Positions 1-7,677 of a DNA stretch of 64,000 bases are shown here, in pieces (position 1 is the stretch's first letter; the number at the start of each line of letters is the position of its first letter). The DNA comes from Methylomonas sp. UP202. GTDB taxonomy: Bacteria; Pseudomonadota; Gammaproteobacteria; Methylococcales; Methylomonadaceae. The stretch covers positions 558,001 to 622,000 of the forward strand of contig NZ_CP123897.1 in the NCBI RefSeq assembly GCF_029910655.1. Direction: 5' to 3'. The notes below the pieces were generated by a model. The model was not told the origin of the DNA. It did no database searches and saw nothing but the letters and a program-made list of their open reading frames with translations. A program made the position numbers and the translations under genes.

Positions 1-477
1 TTCGAATTTCAGCGTTCCGGCCGATTGCGCGCCCAGATCGAGTTCCCGAACCACCGTGCCGGTCTCCGGGTCGACGATCTGCACGCCGACGCTGGTTGCT
101 GTGCTGGGTATATCGAGTTCGCCGGATACGCTGCCGCCGGCGCTAAGCAAGGCTTGCGAGCCAGGTGCCACGACGGTATGGCCAACGATGCTGGCCGCCT
201 GCAGGGCTTGGTCGGCATTTAACGAATCCGACAGGGTCTGGAATGAGGTTTGTAACTCCTGAATGCCGGAAACCGCGCTGATCTGCGCCATTTGGCTGAC
301 GAATTCGGCGTTGTCCATCGGTTTGGTCGGATCTTGATGGGTGAGCTGGGTCGTTAACAGTTTCAAGAATTCGCTTTGGCTTAACGACTGGCTTTTGCTG
401 GTCGCGCTGCTGGCGCTTGAGGCCGAGCCGGTCGTGGCCAGTCCCAAACTGTTGAAGGTATCCGTTAGGGTCGTCAT
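1..477 (-). CDS. flgD: Flagellar hook assembly protein FlgD (partial)
   Basis: FlgD is the scaffold that caps the growing hook and lets FlgE subunits polymerise outside the cell. The visible part is 159 codons from the ATG at 477; the C-terminus is cut by the window edge. After a serine-rich N-terminus comes the family signature FLKLLTTQLTHQDPTKPMDN (about residues 37-56) followed by an FVSQMAQ segment. It starts 10 bases after the flgC stop, so flgB-flgC-flgD form one minus-strand operon. Identification is firm from the conserved N-terminal motif and the neighbours. Confidence 0.93.
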   Translation of the reverse strand, partial: MTTLTDTFNSLGLATTGSASSASSATSKSQSLSQSEFLKLLTTQLTHQDPTKPMDNAEFVSQMAQISAVSGIQELQTSFQTLSDSLNADQALQAASIVGHTVVAPGSQALLSAGGSVSGELDIPSTATSVGVQIVDPETGTVVRELDLGAQSAGTLKFE

Positions 478-487
478 GGCTTAGTCC

Positions 488-904
488 TCATTGCCCCATC
501 TTCAGGGTCTGTAGAATTAGGTTTTTAGCGGTGTTAAGCACCTCAACGTTGTTTTCGTAGCCGCGCGAGGCCGACATCATGTTGGCCATTTCCTCGATGG
601 TGTTGACGTTGGGTTTATAGATGTAGCCTAGTTCGTCGGCCATCGGATGATTCGGCGCGTATTCCATGATCGGTTGCGCCTGGCTTTCGACGACGCCGCG
701 GACTTCGACACCGGTGGTGCCGGCTCGGCGGTCGAGCTGGTTTTGAAATTCGGCCGCGAACACCGGCTGCCGCGATTTGTAGACTTGGTCGATGCTGCTG
801 CTGACGCTACTGGCGTTGGAAATGTTGCTGGCCACCAGATTCAGGCGCAGGTTTTGCGCATTCATGCCGCTGCCGGCAACGTCGAAGATTCGCAATGAGG
901 ACAT
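488..904 (-). CDS. flgC: Flagellar basal-body rod protein FlgC
   Basis: This is a proximal rod subunit of the flagellar basal body, 138 residues, the usual size. The N-terminus has the rod/hook signature (FDVAGSGMNAQNLRLNLVAS followed by NISNA) and the C-terminus carries the paired helix typical of axial proteins (MMSASRGYENNVEVLNTAK). It begins two bases after the flgB stop codon and ends 10 bases before flgD. The protein is exported through the flagellar type III apparatus and assembles in the periplasm. No anomalies are seen. Confidence 0.95.
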   Translation of the reverse strand: MSSLRIFDVAGSGMNAQNLRLNLVASNISNASSVSSSIDQVYKSRQPVFAAEFQNQLDRRAGTTGVEVRGVVESQAQPIMEYAPNHPMADELGYIYKPNVNTIEEMANMMSASRGYENNVEVLNTAKNLILQTLKMGQ

Positions 905-906
905 GG

Positions 907-1302
907 TTATTCTCCCTTGATGGCTCTGACCAGCCCGGCAAAGTCGTCGCTGACGAAGCGCAGACTGGCTTGGTATTGCACGGCGTTTTCGGCGTATTTC
1001 GCCTGTTCGATATTGGTCTCGACGGTATTGCCGTCCAGAGAGGCTTGATACGGCGTCCGGTACAGCAGTTCGGCACCGAGCAAGGCATTGGGGCCGGTCA
1101 TGTGGCCCTGATGGGTGCGACGTAGGTCGCCGCTAGCGTCCGCCAGGGATTGCTGGAATACCGATTTGAAGTCCAGATCCCTGGCTTTGTAATCGGGGGT
1201 GTCCGCATTGGCGAGGTTCGCCGCCAAAATTTCGCTACGTTTTTCGCGTAGGGTTAGCGCTTGCGGATGAACGCCTAATGCTCGGTCGAAATTGATTGAC
1301 AT
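907..1302 (-). CDS. flgB: Flagellar basal-body rod protein FlgB
   Basis: FlgB is the proximal rod subunit at the base of the flagellar axis. The reading frame is open further upstream, but the ATG at 1302 gives 131 residues, the family length, and the N-terminal axial motif EILAANLANADTPDYKARD. It is first in flgBCD. A sigma-54-type promoter lies 35 bases upstream of the start (1337-1352), in line with FlrC/FleQ-type control of middle flagellar genes. Confidence 0.94.
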   Translation of the reverse strand: MSINFDRALGVHPQALTLREKRSEILAANLANADTPDYKARDLDFKSVFQQSLADASGDLRRTHQGHMTGPNALLGAELLYRTPYQASLDGNTVETNIEQAKYAENAVQYQASLRFVSDDFAGLVRAIKGE

Positions 1303-1336
1303 GGTTTGCCGCCTCTTCGAGTTGATACCCGTATTC

Positions 1337-1352
1337 AGCAGAAAATATGCCA
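1337..1352 (-). promoter_or_regulatory. Candidate sigma-54 promoter for flgBCD
   Basis: Read on the minus strand the site is TGGCATATTTTCTGCT. GG and GC have the canonical 10-base separation and 9 of the 12 defined positions of the -24/-12 consensus match. It sits 35 bases upstream of the flgB ATG, leaving room for a short leader. Sigma-54 control of rod and hook operons is established in Pseudomonas and Vibrio. Confidence 0.72.
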
Positions 1353-1560
1353 GAAATAAAAAGTCTGAATAAATCAGTTGGATTGGCTGGAGTGGCGTCT
1401 GGACGAGCGTCAAAATTTGCCGTTTGCCGCGCGGCGGCAAAATTTTTCCGCATGACCGGTGCGTAATTTTGCGGGGTTGAGACCGGCGCTTAGGCGAGGT
1501 GCGTCAAGATTCCGGCGGAGGGGGCTGGCCGGGTTGCGTCGCGGGATTCCGTGGGCTGGC

Positions 1561-1597
1561 GGGGGGCGGTGGGGGGTGGTGGGGGGCGGTGGGGGGG
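1561..1597 (+). repeat. G-rich tract with quadruplex potential
   Basis: The plus strand holds four runs of six or seven G separated by CGGT or TGGT, just after the stop of the membrane-protein gene ending at 1602 and upstream of flgB. The rest of the gap 1303-1601 holds the flgB promoter and no other gene. Whether the tract acts as a transcription barrier between the two minus-strand genes is inference. Confidence 0.55.
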
Positions 1598-1601
1598 CCT
1601 A

Positions 1602-2129
1602 TCAATCGACGCGAGAGCGCATGAAGGACGCGGCGACGACGAGAGCCGCCAGTCCGGCGCAAATCCACATGAAGGGCTGGAAGAAAGCGATGATTAATGC
1701 GCAGCCGACCAGAAAGAAGCCGAGCAGGCTGAACTGCCAGCCGATGTGATATCCGTCCAGCATCGTCGATTGGCCCAATATCAGCAGGATCAGCATATCG
1801 CTTGAGACGCCGACCATTTGGCCGGATTTGTTCAACATGGATGCGGCGGCCACGACGACTATCGTATGTAGCCAATGCATTGCCTGGGCTTTTACGATTT
1901 TGCCCAGATCCGCTTCGTTGCTTTTGGCGCGCAGGCGGGCCACGAAAATCGACAGCAGTCCGAACACGAAGACCATCGCCAGCCAATAACCGTAGCCGTC
2001 GTCGGGGTTGAAGTCGGTGATAAAAATGCCCACCAGCGACAGCAAGATCAGCAGGATGAATACGGTTTGTTCGATGCCGAAATGGCGCTTGGTGGGCTGG
2101 CTTTCGGTCGGGATTTCGTCGTCGGTCAT
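1602..2129 (-). CDS. Hypothetical multi-pass membrane protein
   Basis: I do not recognise this 175-residue protein. The reading frame extends upstream, but the ATG at 2129 gives a short polar N-terminus (MTDDEIPTESQ) directly ahead of the first membrane helix and avoids an improbable basic leader. About five hydrophobic segments follow, including TVFILLILLSLVGIFIT near residue 22 and two close to the C-terminus, which ends with a short basic tail. It lies between flgB and cheR on the same strand but with sizeable gaps, so a flagellar role is not shown. It is probably an inner-membrane protein. Confidence 0.65.
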   Translation of the reverse strand: MTDDEIPTESQPTKRHFGIEQTVFILLILLSLVGIFITDFNPDDGYGYWLAMVFVFGLLSIFVARLRAKSNEADLGKIVKAQAMHWLHTIVVVAAASMLNKSGQMVGVSSDMLILLILGQSTMLDGYHIGWQFSLLGFFLVGCALIIAFFQPFMWICAGLAALVVAASFMRSRVD

Positions 2130-2279
2130 GGTTCGGGTCCGGTGGTGTGGCGGAGAATAGGGTTTTGGGAGTAATACCGGTTGGCTTGAATCCGTCGAGC
2201 CTGGACGCTGGCCGCCGTTTGGCAACCTGCCCGTGCATCGAGTACTGCTCGATATCGGGGTCGGTTGTCAAAGCCCGGT

Positions 2280-3137
2280 TCAGCCGCGCTTTTTGAAATA
2301 GGTTGATTGACCGTTGCGAACGGGTTCAAACGCGCCGAGACCGGTCGGCATTGACTCGGTGCTGCTCAGAAACAGATAGCCGCCGGTTTCCAAGTTCTCG
2401 GCCATGCGGCCAATAATGTCACGCTTCACCGCGTCCGAAAAGTAAATCAACACGTTGCGGCAAAATATCACGTCGAAACGGCCGAGCGCGGCGAAGGATT
2501 TAAGCAGATTGAATTGCTGAAAGCGCACGAGTTGGCGGACGTCGTCGTTGAGCGTGTAGCCTTCGTAACTCTTTTGGAAGTAGCGGGCTTGAGTGGCGCT
2601 GTCCACGCCGCGCGATAAAGCCAACTCGGAATACACCGCGCGTTTGGCGTCCGCCAGCACGGTTTCGGAGATATCGGTACCGATAATCTGGATATTGCGG
2701 TTTTTACCCGTGCCGCGCAGGACTTCGAGCGCACAGATGCTCAGCGAGTAAGGTTCTTGACCGGTAGAACACGCCGCCGACCAAATCCGCAGGCTACCGT
2801 TTTTTTGGTTCAGTAACTCCGGTAATACCCGGTCCTTAAAGTCGGAAAACTGTTTGTCGTCGCGAAACCAGTAGGTTTCGTTGGTGGTCATCGCGTCGAT
2901 GACCGCGCTTTTTAGTTTGGCGGAGGAAAACGCGGCGGATTGCAGGGCTTGAGCAAGTTCGTTGAAATCCGCTAATTCGAACTTGACCAGCAACGGCAGC
3001 AAGCGGCTTTTTGCGAGATATTGCTTGCTGTTGCCGAGCACGATGCCGCAGTTCTGGTCCAGGAACTCGCAGATGCTTTGGTAAGCGGCCGAGCTTAAAT
3101 TCGGCTCGCCGCCGGCCGAACCGATAAGATTGGACAT
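2280..3137 (-). CDS. cheR: Chemotaxis protein methyltransferase CheR
   Basis: CheR methylates glutamates of chemoreceptors with S-adenosylmethionine, giving adaptation in chemotaxis. The protein has 285 residues from the ATG at 3137; a TTG four codons earlier is less likely. An N-terminal helical domain is followed by the methyltransferase fold, with SAACSTGQEPYS as the SAM-binding loop and FDVIFCRNVLIYF as the conserved later motif. It follows cheV after 39 bases on the same strand. The order cheR-cheV-flgA-flgM-flgN-flgZ is that of Pseudomonas. Confidence 0.95.
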   Translation of the reverse strand: MSNLIGSAGGEPNLSSAAYQSICEFLDQNCGIVLGNSKQYLAKSRLLPLLVKFELADFNELAQALQSAAFSSAKLKSAVIDAMTTNETYWFRDDKQFSDFKDRVLPELLNQKNGSLRIWSAACSTGQEPYSLSICALEVLRGTGKNRNIQIIGTDISETVLADAKRAVYSELALSRGVDSATQARYFQKSYEGYTLNDDVRQLVRFQQFNLLKSFAALGRFDVIFCRNVLIYFSDAVKRDIIGRMAENLETGGYLFLSSTESMPTGLGAFEPVRNGQSTYFKKRG

Positions 3138-3176
3138 GCTGGAAGTCAAGCGTGGTACGCCGGGAAACGGTCGGCG

Positions 3177-4109
3177 TTAATGGTGCGTGGCATGCTGATG
3201 TTTAAGTTGCTTTTGAATGGAATCCAGCAAGGCATCCGGGTCGAATTTCGCGAGGAATTCGTTGGCGCCGACTTTCTGTACCATCGAGGTATTGAAGACG
3301 CCGCTCAACGAGGTGTGCAGGATCAGATAGATGTGCTTCATGTTGGCATCGGCCTTGATTTTGGTGGCTAGCGTGTAGCCGTCCATGCGCGGCATTTCCA
3401 CATCCGAAATAATCATCGCGTAACGATCCTCGATTTTGACGCCGTCGGCGATCAGATCGCTCAAATGGTCCCAAGCCTCCTGCCCGTCTTTCAGCAGGGT
3501 ACACTCCAGGCCGATTTGCTGACACACGCGCTTGACTTGATTGCGGGCGACCGAGGAATCGTCGACGACCAGAATATGGTCGTTTTTGCTGGCGATGTCG
3601 ACTTCAATGTTTTCGGCGGCGGCTTCTTCCCGGCCGCCAATGACTTCCTTCATCACTTTTTCGACGTCTATCACTTCGATCAGCTCGCCGTCCACTTCGG
3701 TGACCGCGGTCAGGTAACTTTCCTTGCCGGTGCCGGTGGGTGGCGCTTTGACCTGCTCCCAGCCGATATTGATGATTCTATCGACCGATCCGACCAGAAA
3801 GCCTTGAATCGAGCGATTGTACTCGGTCACGATCACGTAGCAGCCCGCATCTCTGGTCAAAGGGCGCATGCCGATGGCCATCGAAAGATCGAGGACCGGA
3901 ATAGTTTTGCCTCGTAAATGGGCGACGCCGCAAATCACGGAGTGGGAATTGGGAATTTGGGTCAACGGCGGGCATTGAATAACCTCTTGAACCTTGAAGA
4001 CGTTGATCCCGAAGCGTTGCTGGCTGGTCAGCTTAAACAGCAGCAGTTCGAAACGGTTGTGCCCCGCCAATTTAGTGCGCTGATCGACGCCGTCTAAGAC
4101 TCCGGCCAT
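3177..4109 (-). CDS. cheV: Chemotaxis coupling protein CheV (CheW-REC fusion)
   Basis: CheV couples receptors to the kinase CheA and has its own receiver domain that tunes the response. The 310 residues contain a CheW-like domain (about 18-165) and a REC domain (about 188-305) with the acidic pair in VVDDSS, the phosphoacceptor Asp in IISDVEMPRMDG and a terminal LAKFDP segment in place of the usual KP motif. GGGGA stands seven bases before the ATG. The gene is divergent from flgA and upstream of cheR. Confidence 0.95.
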   Translation of the reverse strand: MAGVLDGVDQRTKLAGHNRFELLLFKLTSQQRFGINVFKVQEVIQCPPLTQIPNSHSVICGVAHLRGKTIPVLDLSMAIGMRPLTRDAGCYVIVTEYNRSIQGFLVGSVDRIINIGWEQVKAPPTGTGKESYLTAVTEVDGELIEVIDVEKVMKEVIGGREEAAAENIEVDIASKNDHILVVDDSSVARNQVKRVCQQIGLECTLLKDGQEAWDHLSDLIADGVKIEDRYAMIISDVEMPRMDGYTLATKIKADANMKHIYLILHTSLSGVFNTSMVQKVGANEFLAKFDPDALLDSIQKQLKHQHATHH

Positions 4110-4142
4110 AAAATTCCCCTGGAATGACAGTGTTCCAAAATT

Positions 4143-4169
4143 ATAGCGACTTTGCCTTGGTTTACTTTA
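4143..4169 (-). promoter_or_regulatory. Possible sigma-28 promoter for cheV
   Basis: On the minus strand TAAAGTAA is followed by 11 bases and GTCGCTAT, against the FliA consensus TAAAGTTT-N11-GCCGATAA; the -35 half fits well and the -10 half only partly. It ends 33 bases before the cheV ATG. An overlapping TATAAT could instead serve sigma-70. Confidence 0.42.
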
Positions 4170-4177
4170 AAAAATGC

Positions 4178-4193
4178 TGGCATGTTTAGTGCT
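4178..4193 (+). promoter_or_regulatory. Candidate sigma-54 promoter for flgA
   Basis: TGGCATGTTTAGTGCT matches 10 of the 12 defined positions of the -24/-12 consensus with the right GG-to-GC spacing. It lies 36 bases before the flgA ATG, almost the same distance as the similar site before flgB. Confidence 0.66.
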
Positions 4194-4229
4194 GGATTGA
4201 CGGCATAGTCAAAAAACCGACAAGCGAAT

Positions 4230-4913
4230 ATGAAAGCCTTAGCAATAGCAAGCCTGTTGGCGGCCGGGCAAGCGGCCGCCGCGCCAACCCAGCCGGTGCA
4301 AGAGATACGGGACAGCGTGACCCAGTTTGTCGGCGCCGCGTTGGAGCCTGGCGGCCGCTACGAAGTGGTCGTCGCCCAGATCGACCCGCGCTTGCAACTA
4401 CCGATGTGTGCCCAGCCGCTGCAGGCCTTCGCCCAGTCAGGTGAGATCAAGCCGGGGCGCAATACCGTTGGTGTGCGTTGCCAGGCTGATAAAGGCTGGA
4501 CGGTGTACAGCGTTGCTATGGTCAAGGCCTTCAAACAGGTCGCGATCCTCAACAAGTCGTTGCGCCGCAACGATGTGATTCGTGCCGAGTATCTAAATTT
4601 TGAAATCCGCGATGCCGGCATGATGCAGGCCGGTTATGTGACCGATGCCAGCCAAGTGGTCGACAAACAAGCGGTTCGCAATATCCCCGCCGGCAGCGTG
4701 CTGAATCGTCAACATTATGCCGAACCGACCTTGGTCCGACGCGGCGAGCGGGTCAACATACAGTCGGGCAAGTTCGGGATGTTGATTACCGCGATGGGGA
4801 CTGCGTTGAACGATGGCACCGAAGGCCAGAGAATCAGTGTCAAAAACCTGTCGTCGCAACGGGTGATCCAGGCCGTCGTGGTCGGTTCCGGACAAGTGAC
4901 GGTCAATTTTTGA
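4230..4913 (+). CDS. flgA: Flagellar P-ring chaperone FlgA
   Basis: FlgA is the periplasmic chaperone for assembly of the FlgI P-ring. The protein has 227 residues and starts with a signal peptide (MKALAIASLLAAGQAAAA). Its C-terminal SAF-like region is visible from about residue 100, with the stretch RRNDVIRAEYLNFEIRD and the terminal VKNLSSQRVIQAVVVGSGQV typical of the family. It is divergent from cheV and opens the flgA-flgM-flgN-flgZ series. Confidence 0.95.
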   Translation: MKALAIASLLAAGQAAAAPTQPVQEIRDSVTQFVGAALEPGGRYEVVVAQIDPRLQLPMCAQPLQAFAQSGEIKPGRNTVGVRCQADKGWTVYSVAMVKAFKQVAILNKSLRRNDVIRAEYLNFEIRDAGMMQAGYVTDASQVVDKQAVRNIPAGSVLNRQHYAEPTLVRRGERVNIQSGKFGMLITAMGTALNDGTEGQRISVKNLSSQRVIQAVVVGSGQVTVNF

Positions 4914-4921
4914 CCGATGCC

Positions 4922-4948
4922 TAAAGGAATTTATGATGATGCCGCTAA
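4922..4948 (+). promoter_or_regulatory. Candidate sigma-28 (FliA) promoter for flgMN
   Basis: TAAAGGAA, exactly 11 bases, then GCCGCTAA: the -10 half differs from the FliA consensus GCCGATAA at one base. It lies 34 bases before the flgM ATG. Expression of the anti-sigma factor from a promoter of the sigma it inhibits is the known late-flagellar feedback loop. Confidence 0.72.
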
Positions 4949-4982
4949 CAGCTCCAGATAAAACTCTTTTAGGAACGTCGCC

Positions 4983-5291
4983 ATGGCTATCGAATCCATC
5001 AATGGTAAAGCTTTCAGCACGGTGGTGCCCGCAAAAACGGCCGCGAAAGATCTGGTCGAAGCCAACAAAGACCAGTCGGCGAGCGCGCTGGACACGGATA
5101 CCGTCAACATTACCGCGACGGCGCAAGGCTTGGCCGAGGCCGCCGCGACCAGTGCATCCTCGCCCGCCGTGAACGAAGACCGCGTCGCCGAAATTCGCGC
5201 GGCGCTGCAATCCGGCACTTACTCGTTCGACCCGGAGCGAATTGCTCGCAAAATGATGCAATTCGAGGATAAATTACCAGACAGTTCCTGA
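4983..5291 (+). CDS. flgM: Anti-sigma-28 factor FlgM
   Basis: FlgM binds FliA in the cytoplasm and is exported once the hook is complete, freeing FliA for late genes. The protein has 102 residues with a disordered, alanine-rich first half and the FliA-binding C-terminal part NEDRVAEIRAALQSGTYSFD ending in KMMQFEDKLPDSS, as in the family. flgN starts four bases after its stop codon. Confidence 0.93.
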   Translation: MAIESINGKAFSTVVPAKTAAKDLVEANKDQSASALDTDTVNITATAQGLAEAAATSASSPAVNEDRVAEIRAALQSGTYSFDPERIARKMMQFEDKLPDSS

Positions 5292-5295
5292 CGCC

Positions 5296-5790
5296 ATGAT
5301 AGAGAAAACCTTCCCCATCGCCGAAAAACTTCTGATTCACGGTCATAAGGCTACCGGAAAATTGTTCGAGCTGTTAAAAGCGGAAGCCGAACAGCTCGGA
5401 CGGGCCGCCGATCCTGATGTCATCTCACGCATTGCCGCCGAGAAAAAAGAGATGGTGGCCGAACTCGATCAATTCACCCGTCAATTCGGCCAAGTGCTGG
5501 CCACCGAACGACTCGGCGTCGGCGGCGATGGTGTCAAAAACTACCTCGTCAAAGCCAAGGCCGCCGGTCTGAGCGTGCTGGAGGCGTGGAATCTTTGGCG
5601 GCAAATCGTGGCGGTTTCGCGGCAATGCAAAGCCATCAACGAGCAAAACGGCGCAAGCATCGCATTACTCAGTCGCCACACTCAACGATCCCTGCAAATT
5701 TTGCGCGGCAAATCGCCGTTGGCCGCCACTTACGGCCCGGACGGTTCGACGCGGAGCGAGCTGTTTTCTCATACCTTGATTTCGGTGTAG
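5296..5790 (+). CDS. flgN: Flagellar export chaperone FlgN
   Basis: FlgN escorts the hook-filament junction proteins FlgK and FlgL to the flagellar export apparatus. This 164-residue, mostly helical, cytoplasmic protein has the family size and sits directly behind flgM. The C-terminal RHTQRSLQILRG and the loop around YGPDGSTRS are typical. Sequence conservation in the family is low, so synteny carries part of the call. Confidence 0.88.
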   Translation: MIEKTFPIAEKLLIHGHKATGKLFELLKAEAEQLGRAADPDVISRIAAEKKEMVAELDQFTRQFGQVLATERLGVGGDGVKNYLVKAKAAGLSVLEAWNLWRQIVAVSRQCKAINEQNGASIALLSRHTQRSLQILRGKSPLAATYGPDGSTRSELFSHTLISV

Positions 5791-5824
5791 ACTGAAATCC
5801 GCTTACAAGGTAGGGTCGTTTTAC

Positions 5825-6607
5825 ATGCTCAAAAAACTTAAGCAATGGTTTGCCAAATCCGATGAGCCGGCGCCGGAATCGGACGACAGCGATTTTTTCG
5901 CGTTCGAAAATCCGAATTTTTTGACGGACCCGGATCGCATCGCCAAATTGCTGGCCGAAATCGAGACTGGATCGCCATTGTGTACGATACAAATCGAAGG
6001 TTGTCAGGAAGACTTCAGTTCTTCGATACTCGGCGTCAAGCTCGATAAAAACGCCATCATTCTCGACGAACTCGTGCCCAAGCACGGCAATGATTTGTTA
6101 TTGCGCAGCCGGTCGCTAAAGTTATCGACCTTTCATAAGGGCATTCATTTGTCATTCAATCTGAGCGCGATCGAAATCGGCCATATGCGCGGGATCAGCT
6201 ATTACAAGGCACCGTTTCCGGACCGTATTTTTTATCCGCAACGCCGCCGCTCGCCGCGCTTGGAGATTGCCACTCTGGAAATTCCGTTCAACGGCATTGT
6301 CCAGCGCACCGGCATGTCGATCGGCGGATATTTGTTCGATTTGTCGCGCGGCGGTGCCGGCATTAACATTCCCGCCAATCGGGCGCGGGTCCAACGCGGC
6401 GACAAAATCAAGGGTTGCCAGATTCAGTTCGAGGATTACGCGATGGATTTCGACTTGATCGTCCGTTTCGTCAAGCCTATAGGGCAGAGTTCCAGCAAGG
6501 TTCAAATCGGTGGATTCTTCGAGAGTCTGTCATCCAAAAGTCAATCCAAGCTGTCGTATTTCATCACCTCCCTGGAGCGGGTGGAAATCCGAAAACAAAA
6601 GTCCTAA
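5825..6607 (+). CDS. flgZ: c-di-GMP-binding flagellar brake protein FlgZ/YcgR
   Basis: The protein senses cyclic di-GMP and slows or biases the flagellar motor. It has 260 residues: an N-terminal YcgR-type beta domain (about 30-125) and a C-terminal PilZ domain with both ligand motifs, RRRSPR near residue 140 and DLSRGGAGI near residue 176. The position behind flgMN matches Pseudomonas flgZ. It begins 34 bases after flgN, so cotranscription is likely. Confidence 0.9.
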   Translation: MLKKLKQWFAKSDEPAPESDDSDFFAFENPNFLTDPDRIAKLLAEIETGSPLCTIQIEGCQEDFSSSILGVKLDKNAIILDELVPKHGNDLLLRSRSLKLSTFHKGIHLSFNLSAIEIGHMRGISYYKAPFPDRIFYPQRRRSPRLEIATLEIPFNGIVQRTGMSIGGYLFDLSRGGAGINIPANRARVQRGDKIKGCQIQFEDYAMDFDLIVRFVKPIGQSSSKVQIGGFFESLSSKSQSKLSYFITSLERVEIRKQKS

Positions 6608-6639
6608 TCAAAAGGGCTGTGTTAAAATTCGCGGTCTAA

Positions 6640-6716
6640 GTCCCGGTAGCTCAGCAGGATAGAGCGGTCCCCTCCTAAGGGACAGGTCGGACGTTCGAAT
6701 CGTCTCCGGGACGCCA
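6640..6716 (+). tRNA. tRNA-Arg (anticodon CCT)
   Basis: The 77-base gene has a full cloverleaf: a 7-bp acceptor stem GTCCCGG/CCGGGAC, D-arm GCTC/GAGC, anticodon stem GTCCC/GGGAC around loop CTCCTAA (anticodon CCT at 6674-6676), T-arm with TTCGAAT, discriminator G and an encoded CCA. From the anticodon loop onward the gene is part of a 51-bp repeat found again at 16034, so its 3' part was supplied by the integrated element. The first T-stem pair is G-T here and would be T-T in the distal copy. Confidence 0.97.
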
Positions 6717-6722
6717 TATAAA
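6672..6722 (+). repeat. attL: left 51-bp direct repeat
   Basis: It covers the anticodon loop to just past the CCA end of tRNA-Arg and six bases beyond. It is identical to 16034-16084 except G6689 versus T16051. The repeats mark the crossover region of the tyrosine integrase. Confidence 0.93.
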
Positions 6723-6764
6723 TCAAACTGTTAGGCGTTTTCGTTTAGCTTAAAAATTCTCGGT

Positions 6765-6782
6765 GGGGCACACACGGGGCAC
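6765..6782 (+). repeat. Paired GGGGCAC repeats near attL
   Basis: GGGGCAC occurs at 6765-6771 and 6776-6782, one helical turn apart, about 45 bases inside attL. Such phased short repeats near an att core are typical of arm sites for integrase or excisionase. The function is inferred. Confidence 0.4.
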
Positions 6783-6804
6783 TTTTGAGAAAAGAGGACT
6801 GCAT

Positions 6805-6843
6805 AAAAAAGCCGGCACCCTAAATAGGGCAGCCGGCTTTTTT
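6805..6843. terminator. Bidirectional intrinsic terminator
   Basis: A six-base A run, GCCGGC, a 15-base loop, GCCGGC and a six-base T run form a symmetric hairpin usable from either side. It insulates the tRNA side from the element. Confidence 0.8.
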
Positions 6844-6892
6844 ATGCTCTGTGCTTTTCTATCTTTACATCTGGCGTGGAATAAAATCGAAA

Positions 6893-7023
6893 GTGTTAAA
6901 TTGAGTATACATTCTTTTACACTCTCGACCATGCCCACGAACCAGCATTCCACCGTGTAAAGTAAACTTGATTTGACATTTTATTTACAAGTGTTAAGCT
7001 ACCTTTAAAACATTTATTTACAC
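6893..7023 (+). promoter_or_regulatory. Candidate res site with three inverted subsites
   Basis: Three consecutive imperfect dyads with GTGTnAA and TTTACA(C) arms occur at 6893-6922 (centre GTATAC), 6955-6989 and 6991-7023, ending 12 bases before the resolvase ATG. Three subsites within about 130 bp, directly upstream of the gene, match the design of Tn3-family res sites, where subsite I is the crossover point and II/III bind accessory resolvase and repress the gene. Confidence 0.6.
6973..7000 (+). promoter_or_regulatory. Likely sigma-70 promoter of the resolvase gene
   Basis: A perfect TTGACA is followed after 16 bases by TAAGCT. Both boxes overlap res-like subsites II and III, so the resolvase would repress its own synthesis. 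Confidence 0.5.
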
Positions 7024-7035
7024 AAGGTGGCAGCA

Positions 7036-7593
7036 ATGAAAGGTCAAAACGTCGGATACATTCGGGTTAGCTCAACAACACAGAACACCGAACGCCAGTT
7101 GGCGGATGTGGCGCTTGATCGAGTCTTTACCGAGAAAGTCAGCGGCAAGGATACCAACCGCCCCGAGTTGGCAAACTGCCTTAACCACTTGCGCGAAGGC
7201 GACGTGTTGCACGTGCATTCCATCGATCGCATGGCGCGCAACCTGAAAGACCTGCAAAACATCATCGAGCAATTGACCAGCAAAGGCGTATCGGTGAAGT
7301 TTTACAAAGAATGCCTCACCTTCGAAGCAGCCGGCGCGTCGCCCATGCAAACTCTTATGCTGCAAATGCTGGGCGCGTTCGCCGAATTCGAGCGGACCTT
7401 AATCAAAGAACGCCAACGGGAAGGCATCGAAGCGGCCAAGGCCCAAGGCCGTAAGCTTGGGGCGCCGGCCAAAATGACCGCCGACCAGGCCGCAGAGATT
7501 AAAGCCAGGATCGAAGCCGGCGAAGAGAAAAGCGCGGTGGCTAAGGCTTACGGTATCAGCCGGCCGACGTTGTACAAGCTGTTGGCCGCGTAA
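7036..7593 (+). CDS. Serine recombinase, Tn3-type resolvase
   Basis: This is a small serine site-specific recombinase that would resolve cointegrates or multimers of the element. The 185-residue protein starts at the ATG at 7036, ten bases after AAGGTGG; a GTG at 7027 is less likely. The catalytic domain begins GQNVGYIRVSSTTQNTERQL with Ser at about 11, continues with the IDRMARN motif and LMLQMLGAFAEFER, and ends with a helix-turn-helix (AVAKAYGISRPTLYKLLAA). It is the only major plus-strand gene of the island. Confidence 0.93.
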   Translation: MKGQNVGYIRVSSTTQNTERQLADVALDRVFTEKVSGKDTNRPELANCLNHLREGDVLHVHSIDRMARNLKDLQNIIEQLTSKGVSVKFYKECLTFEAAGASPMQTLMLQMLGAFAEFERTLIKERQREGIEAAKAQGRKLGAPAKMTADQAAEIKARIEAGEEKSAVAKAYGISRPTLYKLLAA

Positions 7594-7614
7594 ACAATCG
7601 CCGCCCTATAAAAA

Positions 7615-7656
7615 AACAAAAGCCGGCAAGCCTTCAAGGCCGCCGGCTATTTTGTT
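7615..7656. terminator. Intrinsic terminator after the resolvase gene
   Basis: AGCCGGC and GCCGGCT form the stem, flanked by an A-rich arm on the left and TATTTTGTT on the right. It separates the resolvase gene from the convergent minus-strand small-gene cluster and could serve both. Confidence 0.68.
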
Positions 7657-7677
7657 ATTGACTAACGATCTTGGTAC

